Shown piece after piece: positions 1-8,189 of a DNA stretch of 64,000 bases. Source of the stretch: an uncultured bacterium (lineage in GTDB: Bacteria > Bacillota > Clostridia > Lachnospirales > Lachnospiraceae); contig CAMWUN010000002.1 of the NCBI GenBank assembly GCA_947177425.1, positions 1 to 64,000 on the forward strand, given 5' to 3'. How positions within the stretch are numbered: the first letter of the stretch is position 1; every line of letters starts with the position of its first letter. A program made the translations under genes and the position numbers. The notes under the pieces are model-generated. The model was not told where the DNA came from. It did not search any database and saw only the letters and a list, made by a program, of their open reading frames with translations.

Positions 1-44
1 CCTGCTTTTGCTTTTTGAAGCATTTCTGTTGCTGATACTAACAT
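1..44 (-). CDS. fba: Class II fructose-bisphosphate aldolase, N-terminus only (partial)
   Basis: Only the first 15 codons lie in the window; the gene runs off the left edge. The visible start reads MLVSATEMLQKAKAG, which matches the usual N-terminus of clostridial class II (zinc-dependent) fructose-bisphosphate aldolases, enzymes that cleave fructose-1,6-bisphosphate in glycolysis. A good ribosome binding site (GGAGG, eight bases before ATG) and an upstream promoter support a real start. The identification rests on a very short stretch and could be wrong; another family with a similar leader cannot be excluded. Confidence 0.5.
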   Translation of the reverse strand, partial: MLVSATEMLQKAKA

Positions 45-87
45 TTTATTTACCTCCGTTAAATTTATAACATTCTAGTCGCTTCCT

Positions 88-116
88 ATTATACCCTATT
101 CCTCTAAAAAATGGAA
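88..116 (-). promoter_or_regulatory. Predicted sigma-A promoter of the aldolase gene
   Basis: On the minus strand TTCCAT (111-116), a 17-base spacer and a perfect TATAAT (88-93) lie about 45 bases before the ATG at 44. The gene upstream (lipid kinase) ends at 127, so aldolase appears to have its own transcript. Confidence 0.6.
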
Positions 117-126
117 TATAATTTTA

Positions 127-1059
127 CTAATTTTCCTTGCCAGGCACCCGGATATCAAGGGCCTGCTTCTGATTGATTATATCGACTCTTGTATGCTTTC
201 CGCCAAACTCACCGTCAAGAGTCCAGGCAATTTCATCTTCCGAAGTAAACCGCAGGGAAGATGTCCTGAAACAGTACATACAGTCTGTATTGATATTCCG
301 GTTAATGAGGGATGCCATAATCAGGTTTAGTTCCATGGCATTAGAAGGCTTTTTAATCAGTGTCACTTCAAATTCCCCGTCATCCAGTTGTACATACTTC
401 CCTGTGATGCGCTTGAATCCGCCTACGGAAACGGAATTGGTAATCATTCCGAAAAGGAATTCCCCCTCCACCGTAAACTCTTCGCTTTCCACTTTCATTT
501 TATATGCCCTGACTGCCGAAAGCCTGCGCATCCCTTCCAATATGTACGCCATATGCCCCAGCACATTTTTGATATCCTGCCGCGTCTCATAGGAAACATC
601 CGTAAATACGCCAAAAGCGGCAATATATACGAAAAAGTCATCATTAAACATGCCGATGTCGCATCCAAAAGTATTTCCTTCGACAATGACCTGTGCTGCA
701 CTTAACATGTTTTTCGGAATCTTAAGGCTGTTCGCAAAATCGTTAGTGCTTCCGGCAGGTACATAGCCAATCACCGCCTTCTTTTCGCACTGCATCATTC
801 CGGAGACTACCTCATCCAGTGTGCCATCCCCTCCGCTGCATACCACCATATCGTAATATCCCGTTTTCCGTTCCCTGACGGCTCTCTGTCCATCACCCTT
901 GGCCTGTGTCGGGTATGCTGTGACTTCATAGCCCGCTTTCGTAAAGATATCAATGATATCCAGAAGATTGCTTTTAATCTTCGCTTTGCCGGCCTTTGGA
1001 TTATAGATGAAAAGCATTTTTTTGTTTTCCATATAATCGTTCTCCATTTTGCGTCCCAT
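127..1059 (-). CDS. YegS/DgkB-type lipid kinase
   Basis: A 310-residue protein of the diacylglycerol/sphingosine kinase-like family (YegS/BmrU/DgkB), soluble enzymes that phosphorylate diacylglycerol or related lipids with ATP at the membrane face. The N-terminal catalytic domain carries the nucleotide-binding GGDGT motif at residues 76-80, followed by LDEV, and an early NPKAGK motif at about 20-25. The C-terminal half is the beta-sandwich of this fold. The first ATG follows an AGGAGG at only three bases, so the in-frame ATG at residue 5 is an alternative start. It follows a terminator after the crh-like gene and so may be transcribed separately or by readthrough. Lipid substrate is not evident from sequence. 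Confidence 0.85.
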   Translation of the reverse strand: MGRKMENDYMENKKMLFIYNPKAGKAKIKSNLLDIIDIFTKAGYEVTAYPTQAKGDGQRAVRERKTGYYDMVVCSGGDGTLDEVVSGMMQCEKKAVIGYVPAGSTNDFANSLKIPKNMLSAAQVIVEGNTFGCDIGMFNDDFFVYIAAFGVFTDVSYETRQDIKNVLGHMAYILEGMRRLSAVRAYKMKVESEEFTVEGEFLFGMITNSVSVGGFKRITGKYVQLDDGEFEVTLIKKPSNAMELNLIMASLINRNINTDCMYCFRTSSLRFTSEDEIAWTLDGEFGGKHTRVDIINQKQALDIRVPGKEN

Positions 1060-1079
1060 ATCCCTCCTGATGGGAAAAA

Positions 1080-1103
1080 GAGCAAAGCCTATGCTTTGCC
1101 CTC
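1080..1103 (-). terminator. Intrinsic terminator after the crh-like gene
   Basis: On the minus strand GGGCAAAGC and GCTTTGCTC form a stem with a four-base loop, followed by a run of five T. It lies 17 bases after the crh-like stop codon and should end the rapZ-whiA-crh transcript. Confidence 0.75.
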
Positions 1104-1119
1104 ACACTTTTATGCTATT

Positions 1120-1386
1120 TTACCCCTGCTGTTTGCTGCCGCTTAAGTATTCTTCAATAGATGTCATCGCTTCAAGTTCATCGCTTCCGTCCGCAATTAC
1201 AGTTACGGATTCACCGGTACCCAGAGCAAGGCTCATCATCCCCATGATGCTTTTGGCATTTACTTTCTTGCCTTCCGCTTCAATGTAGACGGAACTTTCA
1301 TGCTGGCTTGCCACTTGCACCAGCATTGCTACGGGTCTGGCTTCAAGACCGCCGTTTAGCTGAATCTTAATAGATTTTTCAATCAT
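1120..1386 (-). CDS. crh: Crh-like HPr paralogue lacking the catalytic histidine
   Basis: An 88-residue HPr-fold protein. Residue 15, the phosphoenolpyruvate-dependent phosphorylation histidine of HPr, is glutamate (GLEARP at 13-18), while Ser46 is kept (KSIMG at 45-49). This is the pattern of Crh, which in Bacillus is phosphorylated only by HPr kinase on Ser46 and serves as a CcpA corepressor rather than a PTS carrier (there residue 15 is Gln). The start at 1386 has AAAGGAGG nine bases upstream; an in-frame extension to 1428 overlaps whiA and is unlikely. It sits directly after whiA, the same neighbourhood as Bacillus crh, and hprK lies 4 kb away in the same window. Confidence 0.88.
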   Translation of the reverse strand: MIEKSIKIQLNGGLEARPVAMLVQVASQHESSVYIEAEGKKVNAKSIMGMMSLALGTGESVTVIADGSDELEAMTSIEEYLSGSKQQG

Positions 1387-1399
1387 AATAACTCCTCCT

Positions 1400-2266
1400 T
1401 TATCCCTTAATCTTCTCAGCCATTTCACTGAGTTTACGTAATCTATGATTTACACCGGACTTGCCTACCGGTGGATTAAGGTACCTTCCCAATTCCTGAA
1501 GTGAACTCTCAGGATATTCCAGCCTGATTTCCGCCATCTGTCTTAAAGACTCCGGTAAATTTGATAATCCATAATGCTTCTGTAAAAGCATGATGTCATC
1601 TATCTGCTTGTTGGCTGCATTCACTGTCTTTGTGATATTGGCAGCCTCGCAGTTAACCTGTCTGTTAATGGAGTTACGCACTTCCTTTTCAACCCTAAGA
1701 TTCTCAAGCAGCATCAGGGATAAATGCGCCCCCATAACATTCAGAAGATCAACAATTCCTGACCCTTCCTTTAAATATACTACAAAGTACTTCTTCCGTC
1801 TGACTATTTTAGCTTCGATATCAAAACTGCACACAACCTGCTGTATCTGCGCAGCCTGTTCCTCATGTTCACATACAAATTCCAGGTGATATCCTTTTCT
1901 GGGATCGCTCATGGAGCCAATGCACAGAAAAGCGCCCCTCAGAAATGCCCGCCTGCAGCAACTATTTTTAATCAGAAGAGGATCAGCCTGATACGGATAC
2001 CTGCTTCTATTCCCTTCTTCATCCAAAATCTTAACTGCCTGCAGCAATTTTTTCACATTAACATTAATAATAAATGTTTTTTCCACTAATGTAAAGTACT
2101 TTCTGGATACCAATGGATTTTCGGAAGAAATTGCCAAATTTTGCCCGTCTTTTGCCGTAATCTTGCATCCAAACTGAACAATTGCCGCCAATTCCGCCAA
2201 CTGGCAGTGTCTGGAGTCTGGAACTACTTTCTCCAATTCTTCCTTTACATCTGATGAAAATGACAT
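1400..2266 (-). CDS. whiA: DNA-binding protein WhiA
   Basis: A 288-residue WhiA homologue. The family joins a degenerate LAGLIDADG homing-endonuclease-like N-terminal domain (no catalytic acidic motif visible) to a C-terminal helix-turn-helix; here the C-terminal part has the expected TVNAANKQ and YPESSLQELG segments near residues 212 and 255. In Streptomyces WhiA is a sporulation regulator; in Bacillus it affects division and chromosome segregation. It is the middle gene of rapZ-whiA-crh, starting 30 bases after rapZ and ending 13 bases before crh. Length is slightly below the usual 300-320 residues but both ends look intact. Confidence 0.92.
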   Translation of the reverse strand: MSFSSDVKEELEKVVPDSRHCQLAELAAIVQFGCKITAKDGQNLAISSENPLVSRKYFTLVEKTFIINVNVKKLLQAVKILDEEGNRSRYPYQADPLLIKNSCCRRAFLRGAFLCIGSMSDPRKGYHLEFVCEHEEQAAQIQQVVCSFDIEAKIVRRKKYFVVYLKEGSGIVDLLNVMGAHLSLMLLENLRVEKEVRNSINRQVNCEAANITKTVNAANKQIDDIMLLQKHYGLSNLPESLRQMAEIRLEYPESSLQELGRYLNPPVGKSGVNHRLRKLSEMAEKIKG

Positions 2267-2296
2267 ATCTGCCCCTTTACTGCTTCCTAAAGGCTC

Positions 2297-3160
2297 TCAA
2301 ACGCCTTGTCCTACATCCCGGTGGGATATGTTTATCCCGTATCCGCCTTTATCCTTCATGCATTCATGCAGCTTATTAGCCAGCGTAACGCTTCTGTGTT
2401 TTCCGCCTGTACAGCCTATCCCAATCACCAGTTGGTACTTTCCTTCTTTTATGTAATTGGGAATCAGAAACTCTATCATATCTGTCAGCTTCTCAATAAA
2501 TATATGCGCCTCCGGAAAACTCATGACATAATCCTGCACTTCGGCATCATTTCCTGTTTTATGTTTTAAATCATCTATATAAAAAGGATTGGGAAGAAAT
2601 CTCACATCAAATACCAGATCCGCATCTGCCGGAATCCCATGCTTGAAACCAAACGACAAAATCCTGACCATAAGGCTGTTATATTCCTTATTCTGCACAA
2701 AAATACGATCCAACTCTTCTTTTAATTCTCTGGTCAGAAGGCTGGACGTATCAATCACATAATCGGATTTTTTTCTGATATTGCTTAATATATCTCTTTC
2801 TTTTCTGATTCCGTCTTCTATACGCCCGTCAGGGGAAAGAGGATGCATCCTCCTGGTTTCCTTATAGCGTTTTAGCAAAGTACGGTCATTGGCCTCCATA
2901 AAAAGGATTTCAAACTTATAGCCGTTTTCCTTTAGTTTCTCAAGTATCTTCCGTACATCGTCAAATGCCTGGTCTGCGCGCACATCCAGTCCCAAAGCGA
3001 CTTTGGACACTTCCCCGCCGGGAGCCGCGATAAGTTCCACAAACTTCTCAATTAAAAGCACTGGAAGATTATCCACACAATAAAACCCCGCATCCTCCAG
3101 CATCCTCAAAGCCGTACTTTTTCCGCCGCCGCTCATACCCGTCACAACTACAAACCGCAT
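2297..3160 (-). CDS. rapZ: RNase adapter / nucleotide-binding protein RapZ (YvcJ)
   Basis: A 287-residue RapZ/YvcJ P-loop protein. The Walker A motif GMSGGGKST is at residues 8-16, and the C-terminal domain carries the family signature GCTGGKHRSV about 40 residues before the end. YvcJ hydrolyses GTP; the enteric homologue RapZ targets the small RNA GlmZ to RNase E to tune GlmS. In Firmicutes it sits in a yvcJ-yvcK-yvcL(whiA)-crh operon; here yvcK is missing between rapZ and whiA. murB ends 11 bases upstream, implying co-transcription. Confidence 0.93.
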   Translation of the reverse strand: MRFVVVTGMSGGGKSTALRMLEDAGFYCVDNLPVLLIEKFVELIAAPGGEVSKVALGLDVRADQAFDDVRKILEKLKENGYKFEILFMEANDRTLLKRYKETRRMHPLSPDGRIEDGIRKERDILSNIRKKSDYVIDTSSLLTRELKEELDRIFVQNKEYNSLMVRILSFGFKHGIPADADLVFDVRFLPNPFYIDDLKHKTGNDAEVQDYVMSFPEAHIFIEKLTDMIEFLIPNYIKEGKYQLVIGIGCTGGKHRSVTLANKLHECMKDKGGYGINISHRDVGQGV

Positions 3161-3171
3161 GCTCTTCCTCC

Positions 3172-4125
3172 TTAAAAATCACCCAGAAAAATCACTTCCC
3201 TTTCCAGGGTAACTCCAAATTTATCTTTTACCTGTCTTTGTACTTCCCTTATGACTTCCACAATGTCAGCCGCTGATGCCGTTCCGGTGTTTACGACAAA
3301 TCCACAGTGTTTTTCGGAGACTCTGGCACCGCCTACGGCAAACCCGCGAAGCCCTGCATCCATAATCAGCTTCCCTGCAAAGTATCCTTCCGGTCTCTTA
3401 AAAGTGCTGCCTGCGCTTGCAAATTCCAGGGGCTGTTTTTCCCGCCTTTTTTTTGCAAGATCCTCCATCTTTGACCGGATTTCTTCTTTGTTGCCCGGGT
3501 TTAAGTCCATTAAAACCTCCAGAACAATAAAGGGTCTGTTTTTAATAATACTGGTGCGGTAGCCAAACTCCATATCTTCTCCGCAGATTTCAAGAATTTC
3601 ACCCTGCTCATCCATGACAGTGACCTTTTTAATCACCTGTTTTAATTCGCCGCCGTAGGCTCCGGCATTCATTACCGTACCTCCGCCCAATGTTCCCGGT
3701 ATTCCCGAAGCGAATTCCAGCCCGGCCAGTCCATTTTCCTGTGCGCACCTGGCTGCCTGTATCATAGATACGCCTGCCTGTGCCCTGATACGTGTTCCTT
3801 CCACCGCAAGTTTATTCATTCTGCTTCCTATCTGGAGAATCACGCCCGGATACCCCTTATCCCCCACAAGCAGATTGCTTCCATTGCCTATAATAAAATA
3901 CGGAATCCCTACCTCTTTTAAATGAGGAACGATTCTGGCAATCTGCCCGGTTTCGCTGATTCTCACCAGGCATCCTGCCTCTCCGCCCACCTTAAAGGTC
4001 GTGTGTCTGCTCATAGGCTCATTTAACAGGATATCTTCCCCGGGCACACAAGCGCTGATAAACTCATAGATAAATGAACTGATTTTCTCCACTTTCACAC
4101 CTGCTGTTTCTTTTTTATCTGGCAT
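3172..4125 (-). CDS. murB: UDP-N-acetylenolpyruvoylglucosamine reductase MurB
   Basis: The FAD- and NADPH-dependent enzyme that makes UDP-N-acetylmuramic acid for peptidoglycan. The FAD-binding segment GNGSNLLVGDKGYPG, the substrate region ASGIPGTLGG with AYGGE, and the catalytic-serine region ASAGSTFKRPEG mark a type II (Gram-positive) MurB. The upstream-most start would overlap glk by 70 bases; I place the start at ATG 4125, which overlaps the glk stop by 11 bases, and GTG at 4098 or 4092 is also possible because no strong ribosome binding site separates them. With the chosen start it is 317 residues, normal for the family. It lies between glk and rapZ in one minus-strand run. Confidence 0.93.
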   Translation of the reverse strand: MPDKKETAGVKVEKISSFIYEFISACVPGEDILLNEPMSRHTTFKVGGEAGCLVRISETGQIARIVPHLKEVGIPYFIIGNGSNLLVGDKGYPGVILQIGSRMNKLAVEGTRIRAQAGVSMIQAARCAQENGLAGLEFASGIPGTLGGGTVMNAGAYGGELKQVIKKVTVMDEQGEILEICGEDMEFGYRTSIIKNRPFIVLEVLMDLNPGNKEEIRSKMEDLAKKRREKQPLEFASAGSTFKRPEGYFAGKLIMDAGLRGFAVGGARVSEKHCGFVVNTGTASAADIVEVIREVQRQVKDKFGVTLEREVIFLGDF

Positions 4126-5056
4126 CCAGCACCAGTTTTGCGGCGCCGTATATGCCTGCATCATTTCCAAGAGTCGCAAGGACAAATTTTACTTCCCTGT
4201 TTGCATGGAAAACATTTTTCATAAAAGATGGCTTGATATAATCCATTAATATTTCCCCGGCTTTAGACACGCCGCCGCCGATTACGATGGTTTCCGGGTT
4301 GACCACGCTTGCAATAACAGAAAGCCCGTCGCCCAGATATTTACCGAATTCTTCTGCAACTTCCATGGCAAGGGCATCCTTCTGCTTTACTGCGTCAAAA
4401 ACAGTCTTTGCCGTCACCTTGCCGCCCCGGAGGATACTGTCCTTACCGCTCTCTCCCAGTTTTCTCTTTGCCAGCCTTGCAATGCCTGTTGCCGAAGCAT
4501 ACTGCTCAAGGCAGCCCTTATTGCCGCATCCACAGCATTCCTCTTCCCCGTCATCCACATGGATATGGCCGATTTCTCCCCCGGCTCCCGCATAGCCTGT
4601 CAAAACCTTTCCGCCAGTGATGATTCCGCCGCCTACACCTGTTCCCAGCGTCACCATAATTATATCGCTGCTGCCCTGGCCTCCGCCTTTCCACATTTCC
4701 CCGAGGGCTGCCACATTTGCATCATTTCCTGCTCTGACCGGCACATGAAGTTCATCCTCTAAAGTTTCCTTAATGCTGAAGGTTTCCCATCCAAGATTAA
4801 CCGCCCTGTGTACAACACCTTCCTCATCGATAGGACCGGGAGCTCCCACGCCCACACCCGCTATCTCTTCCTGCTTTATCTGTTTTTCTTTAATTTTCCC
4901 TCTGATGCTCTCCGCCACATCGGGAAGAATATGCCTGCCGCACTCCTGCGTCCTGGTAGGAATTTCCCACTTGTCAAAAAGTTCTCCCTCTTCGCTGAAC
5001 AGACCAAGTTTAACAGTTGTGCCGCCTACATCCACGCCAAATACGTACTTGCCCAT
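4115..5056 (-). CDS. glk: ROK-family glucokinase
   Basis: A 313-residue ROK kinase that phosphorylates glucose to glucose-6-phosphate with ATP. The phosphate-binding loop DVGGTT is at residues 9-14, the catalytic Asp is D112 (GNDAN), and the zinc site CGCGNKGC lies at 175-182 with EIGHIH at 161-166; these are the features of bacterial glucokinases rather than NagC-type repressors, and there is no N-terminal helix-turn-helix. The neighbouring hprK and HPr-type genes suggest a role in carbon catabolite control. An unusual AT-rich tandem repeat precedes it. Confidence 0.9.
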   Translation of the reverse strand: MGKYVFGVDVGGTTVKLGLFSEEGELFDKWEIPTRTQECGRHILPDVAESIRGKIKEKQIKQEEIAGVGVGAPGPIDEEGVVHRAVNLGWETFSIKETLEDELHVPVRAGNDANVAALGEMWKGGGQGSSDIIMVTLGTGVGGGIITGGKVLTGYAGAGGEIGHIHVDDGEEECCGCGNKGCLEQYASATGIARLAKRKLGESGKDSILRGGKVTAKTVFDAVKQKDALAMEVAEEFGKYLGDGLSVIASVVNPETIVIGGGVSKAGEILMDYIKPSFMKNVFHANREVKFVLATLGNDAGIYGAAKLVLDAR

Positions 5057-5097
5057 ACATAACCCTCTCTTTATCTTTATTATTGTTTCGCAATTTT

Positions 5098-5155
5098 ATG
5101 CTTTCAAATAAAATTTTTATGCTTTAGAATAAAATTTTTATGCTTTCAAATTTTT
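5098..5155. repeat. AT-rich 21-bp tandem repeat between hprK and glk
   Basis: The unit begins ATGCTTT and ends in a run of T: two 21-base copies (5098-5118, 5119-5139, differing at two positions) and a shortened 16-base copy (5140-5155), with a further partial start at 5156. It occupies most of the 118-base gap between hprK and glk. It is too short for a CRISPR array and codes for nothing evident. Confidence 0.8.
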
Positions 5156-5174
5156 ATGCCTGCCTTATAAAATT

Positions 5175-6113
5175 TTACTCATCATCGTCTCTTTTTCTTG
5201 TAAGAGATTCCTGCACCCTTCTGTAAAGTTCCTGGGCCGCATTGTAGCCCATCTTTTTCTGACGGTGATTGATTGCCGCAGACTCACAGATAATAGCAAG
5301 ATTACGTCCCGGACGGATGGGAATATTATGGCACACAATCTTGTTGCCCAGATACTCCGTATACTCCTCCTCCAGCCCCAGTCTGTCGTATTCCTTTTCT
5401 TTGTCCCAGTCTTCCAGACGGATGACCAAATCAATATTCTGGGTATCCTTTACGCTGGACACACCAAACAAAGTCTTCACATCCACAATACCGATACCAC
5501 GCAGTTCGATAAAGTGCTTGGTGATATCCGGTGCGGAGCCAACCAGCGTATCATCGCTCACCTTCCTGATTTCCACCGCGTCGTCCGTTACCAGACGGTG
5601 GCCTCTCTTAATCAGTTCCAGCGCTGCTTCTGATTTTCCTATGCCGCTCTCGCCTGTAATCAGGACGCCTTCGCCGTATACATCCACCAGCACGCCGTGC
5701 ACGGAAATACAGGGCGCAAGCATAACATTCAGCCATCTGATAATCTCCGCCATAAACCCGGATGTGGCTTTTTTCGTCATCAGCAGAGGAACCTCATTCT
5801 CCACCGCTATCTGTAAGAAAAGGTCGTCCGGCTTTAATTCCCGGCAAAAGACAATCGCCGGTATTTCACAGGAAAGGAATTTCGTATAAATTTCCTTCTT
5901 TCTTTCCTCCGGCAGCCCCTGCATATAGGTGTACTCCACAAATCCGATAATCTGCAGTCTGGTGGCCTCGAAATGCTCGAAATACCCTGCCATCTGAAGA
6001 GCCGGCCTGTTGATATCCGGCTGTGTAATTTTAATCTTGGAAATATCCAGTTCCGGAGTCAAATTTTCCAGCTTCATCTTCCCAATAATCTGTTCCAGTT
6101 TTACGATTGCCAT
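5175..6113 (-). CDS. hprK: HPr kinase/phosphorylase
   Basis: A 312-residue bifunctional enzyme that phosphorylates HPr and Crh on Ser46 with ATP or PPi and reverses the reaction, controlling catabolite repression. Visible motifs are the catalytic His139 in SVHG, Walker A GESGIGKS at 154-161, the DDAVEIR segment from 177, and the family signature ELRGIGIVDVKTLFG from about 203. I start at ATG 6113 because AAGGAG lies six bases before it; the longer reading frame (to 6131) would place that ribosome binding site inside the gene. Two HPr-type targets, one His15 and one Glu15, are encoded in the same window. Confidence 0.96.
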   Translation of the reverse strand: MAIVKLEQIIGKMKLENLTPELDISKIKITQPDINRPALQMAGYFEHFEATRLQIIGFVEYTYMQGLPEERKKEIYTKFLSCEIPAIVFCRELKPDDLFLQIAVENEVPLLMTKKATSGFMAEIIRWLNVMLAPCISVHGVLVDVYGEGVLITGESGIGKSEAALELIKRGHRLVTDDAVEIRKVSDDTLVGSAPDITKHFIELRGIGIVDVKTLFGVSSVKDTQNIDLVIRLEDWDKEKEYDRLGLEEEYTEYLGNKIVCHNIPIRPGRNLAIICESAAINHRQKKMGYNAAQELYRRVQESLTRKRDDDE

Positions 6114-6146
6114 ACCCTGCTCCTTTTTCATTTCTTTTTATAGTGT

Positions 6147-6175
6147 ATTGTACCATAAATGCCCAATAATCTCAA
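6147..6175 (-). promoter_or_regulatory. Predicted sigma-A promoter of hprK
   Basis: TTGAGA (6170-6175), a 17-base spacer and TACAAT (6147-6152) on the minus strand, about 33 bases before the hprK start. This would drive hprK-glk-murB-rapZ-whiA-crh. Confidence 0.75.
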
Positions 6176-6187
6176 TACTCCCTGGCG

Positions 6188-6201
6188 GCTCCGGCCGGAG
6201 C
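6188..6201. repeat. Perfect 14-base GC-rich palindrome downstream of uvrC
   Basis: GCTCCGGCCGGAGC is self-complementary and lies 35 bases after the uvrC stop codon and just upstream of the hprK promoter. It could act as a weak transcription stop, but there is no T-run, so it may instead be a protein-binding site. Confidence 0.4.
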
Positions 6202-6236
6202 AGGAAAGCCTGCAGTTACTGGTCACAGCCAATGTC

Positions 6237-8102
6237 CTATTTCCCTTCATGGAAAAATGCGTAAATCCCCTCTGCGACAGACTTGGGGATCTCATCTACC
6301 CCTGCTAAGGTTTCCACGTCCGCATTTTTCACTTCTTCAATGGATTTAAATCGCCGCATAAGGGCCTTTCTTCTGGACGGCCCTACACCGGGAATTTCGT
6401 CAAGAACTGACTTTACCTGTGATTTTGACCGCAGGGACCGGTGGTATTCAATAGCGAATCGGTGGGCCTCGTCCTGGATACGGGTAATGAGTTTAAACCC
6501 CTCGCTGGTTCTTTCAATCTGTATTTCCTGATTCTGGAAATACAGTCCTCTGGTGTTATGATTGTCATCCTTTACCATACCACAGACCGGAATGTTTAAA
6601 TGAAGTTCTTCCAGAACCTGAAGGGCAATGTTTACCTGTCCCTTGCCGCCGTCCATGAGCAGCAGGTCGGGAAATTTTGTAAAACTCCCAAATTCCTTTT
6701 CCAGTTCTTTATCTTCCAGTTCCTTCTGTTCCTCCATACCATGCAGAAATCTTCTGGTAAGGACTTCTTTCATACAGGCATAGTCGTCCGGCCCGGACAC
6801 GGTTTTGATGCGGAATTTTCTGTAATCGCTTCGTTTCGGTTTCCCTTTCTCATAAACCACCATGGATCCTACATTGGCAAAGCCGCTGATGTTGGAAATA
6901 TCATAAGCTTCCATCCTGTTCACACTTTCCAGCCCCAGCAAAGCGGCAATCTCTTTCACCGCCCCTATGGTTCTGCCTTCTTCCCTTCGGATGCGCTCTT
7001 TGTCCTGGCTTAACACCAGAGCTGCATTTCTTGCCGCCAGCTCCACCAGCTTTTCCTTAGAACCTATTTTCGGCACCCTTATGTGTACTCTGGCTCCCTT
7101 TCGTTTGGACAGCCACTGTTCAATAACCTCCCCATCCTCAATCTGTTCCTGCAGCATCAGTTCCCTTGGAATAAAGGGCGTCCCTGCATAAAACTGCTTT
7201 ACAAAGTCAAGGAGAATCTGGTTTCCCGTTGTCCCCATTACGTGCATCATATAAAAATGCTCCCTGCCGATGAGTTTACCGTCCCGGATAAAAAACACCT
7301 GCACCACCGCATCCTGTTCGTCTGCTGCCAGCGCAATAATATCCTTATCCTCCCCGTCACTGTCCGTAATCTTCTGTTTGGATGCAATCTGCTTCACACT
7401 GTTGTACAAATCCCGGTACCGGAGAGCTTCTTCAAATTCCAGCTTTTCCGATGCTTCCTGCATTTTCTGCTCCAGTTCCTTCAAGGTATCCTGATAGCTG
7501 CCGTTCAGAAAATCCAGCGCTTTCTTTACCCGCTCCTGATACTGCTCCTGGGTAATATATCCCTGGCAGGGGGCCATGCACTGTTTAATATGATAGTTCA
7601 GACAGGCACGGTCATTTCCACATTCCTTGGGAAGATTCCTGTTACAGGTCTTAAGCTGGTAAAGTTTGTTGATTAAGTCAATGGTATCTTTTACAGCCGC
7701 CGCACTTGTATAAGGGCCGAAATACCGGGAACGGTCTTTCTTCATCTGTCTGGAAAACAATACTCTCGGATATGCCTCCCCCATCGTAACTTTAATGTAA
7801 GGATATGTCTTATCATCCTTAAGCATCGTATTATACTTGGGGCTGTGCTCCTTAATCAGATTATTTTCCAGCACCAGCGCTTCCAGTTCCGAATCTGTAA
7901 CAATATACTCAAAACGGCTGATCAACGTCACCATTTTGTCAATCTGCGGCCCTCTGCCAATGTTTTTCCGGAAATAAGACCTGACGCGGTTGTGGAGATT
8001 GACTGCCTTCCCCACATAAATAATATTGTCCATCTCATCGTGCATAATATAAACTCCCGGACAGTTGGGAAGTTTTTTAAGTTCTTCCTGAATATCAAAC
8101 AT
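6237..8102 (-). CDS. uvrC: Excinuclease ABC subunit C
   Basis: A 621-residue UvrC, the nuclease that makes both cuts around a lesion in nucleotide excision repair. In order: an N-terminal GIY-YIG nuclease domain (CPGVYIM at about 14-20, YVGKA following), a Cys-rich linker with [18 protein letters not shown], a UVR domain near residues 200-235 that binds UvrB, a central RNase H-like endonuclease domain, and C-terminal helix-hairpin-helix motifs ([14 protein letters not shown]). ATG 8102 has GAGGGATGG ahead of it; a GTG five codons upstream is less likely. uvrA and uvrB lie 30 kb away on the same strand. Confidence 0.96.
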   Translation of the reverse strand: MFDIQEELKKLPNCPGVYIMHDEMDNIIYVGKAVNLHNRVRSYFRKNIGRGPQIDKMVTLISRFEYIVTDSELEALVLENNLIKEHSPKYNTMLKDDKTYPYIKVTMGEAYPRVLFSRQMKKDRSRYFGPYTSAAAVKDTIDLINKLYQLKTCNRNLPKECGNDRACLNYHIKQCMAPCQGYITQEQYQERVKKALDFLNGSYQDTLKELEQKMQEASEKLEFEEALRYRDLYNSVKQIASKQKITDSDGEDKDIIALAADEQDAVVQVFFIRDGKLIGREHFYMMHVMGTTGNQILLDFVKQFYAGTPFIPRELMLQEQIEDGEVIEQWLSKRKGARVHIRVPKIGSKEKLVELAARNAALVLSQDKERIRREEGRTIGAVKEIAALLGLESVNRMEAYDISNISGFANVGSMVVYEKGKPKRSDYRKFRIKTVSGPDDYACMKEVLTRRFLHGMEEQKELEDKELEKEFGSFTKFPDLLLMDGGKGQVNIALQVLEELHLNIPVCGMVKDDNHNTRGLYFQNQEIQIERTSEGFKLITRIQDEAHRFAIEYHRSLRSKSQVKSVLDEIPGVGPSRRKALMRRFKSIEEVKNADVETLAGVDEIPKSVAEGIYAFFHEGK

Positions 8103-8189
8103 ACTTCCATCCCTCACACAAGGATAAGGACATCATTATACCCAAACTTCCGTTTTCGTAATGATGTCCATATTTCCAGTAAACGCTCT

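Noticed and set aside
5098-5155. Possible CRISPR array
   Set aside because: The unit is a direct tandem of 21 bases with no spacers.
5269-5889. 206-codon plus-strand frame across hprK
   Set aside because: Ser/Thr/Pro-rich shadow opposite a complete hprK with all motifs.
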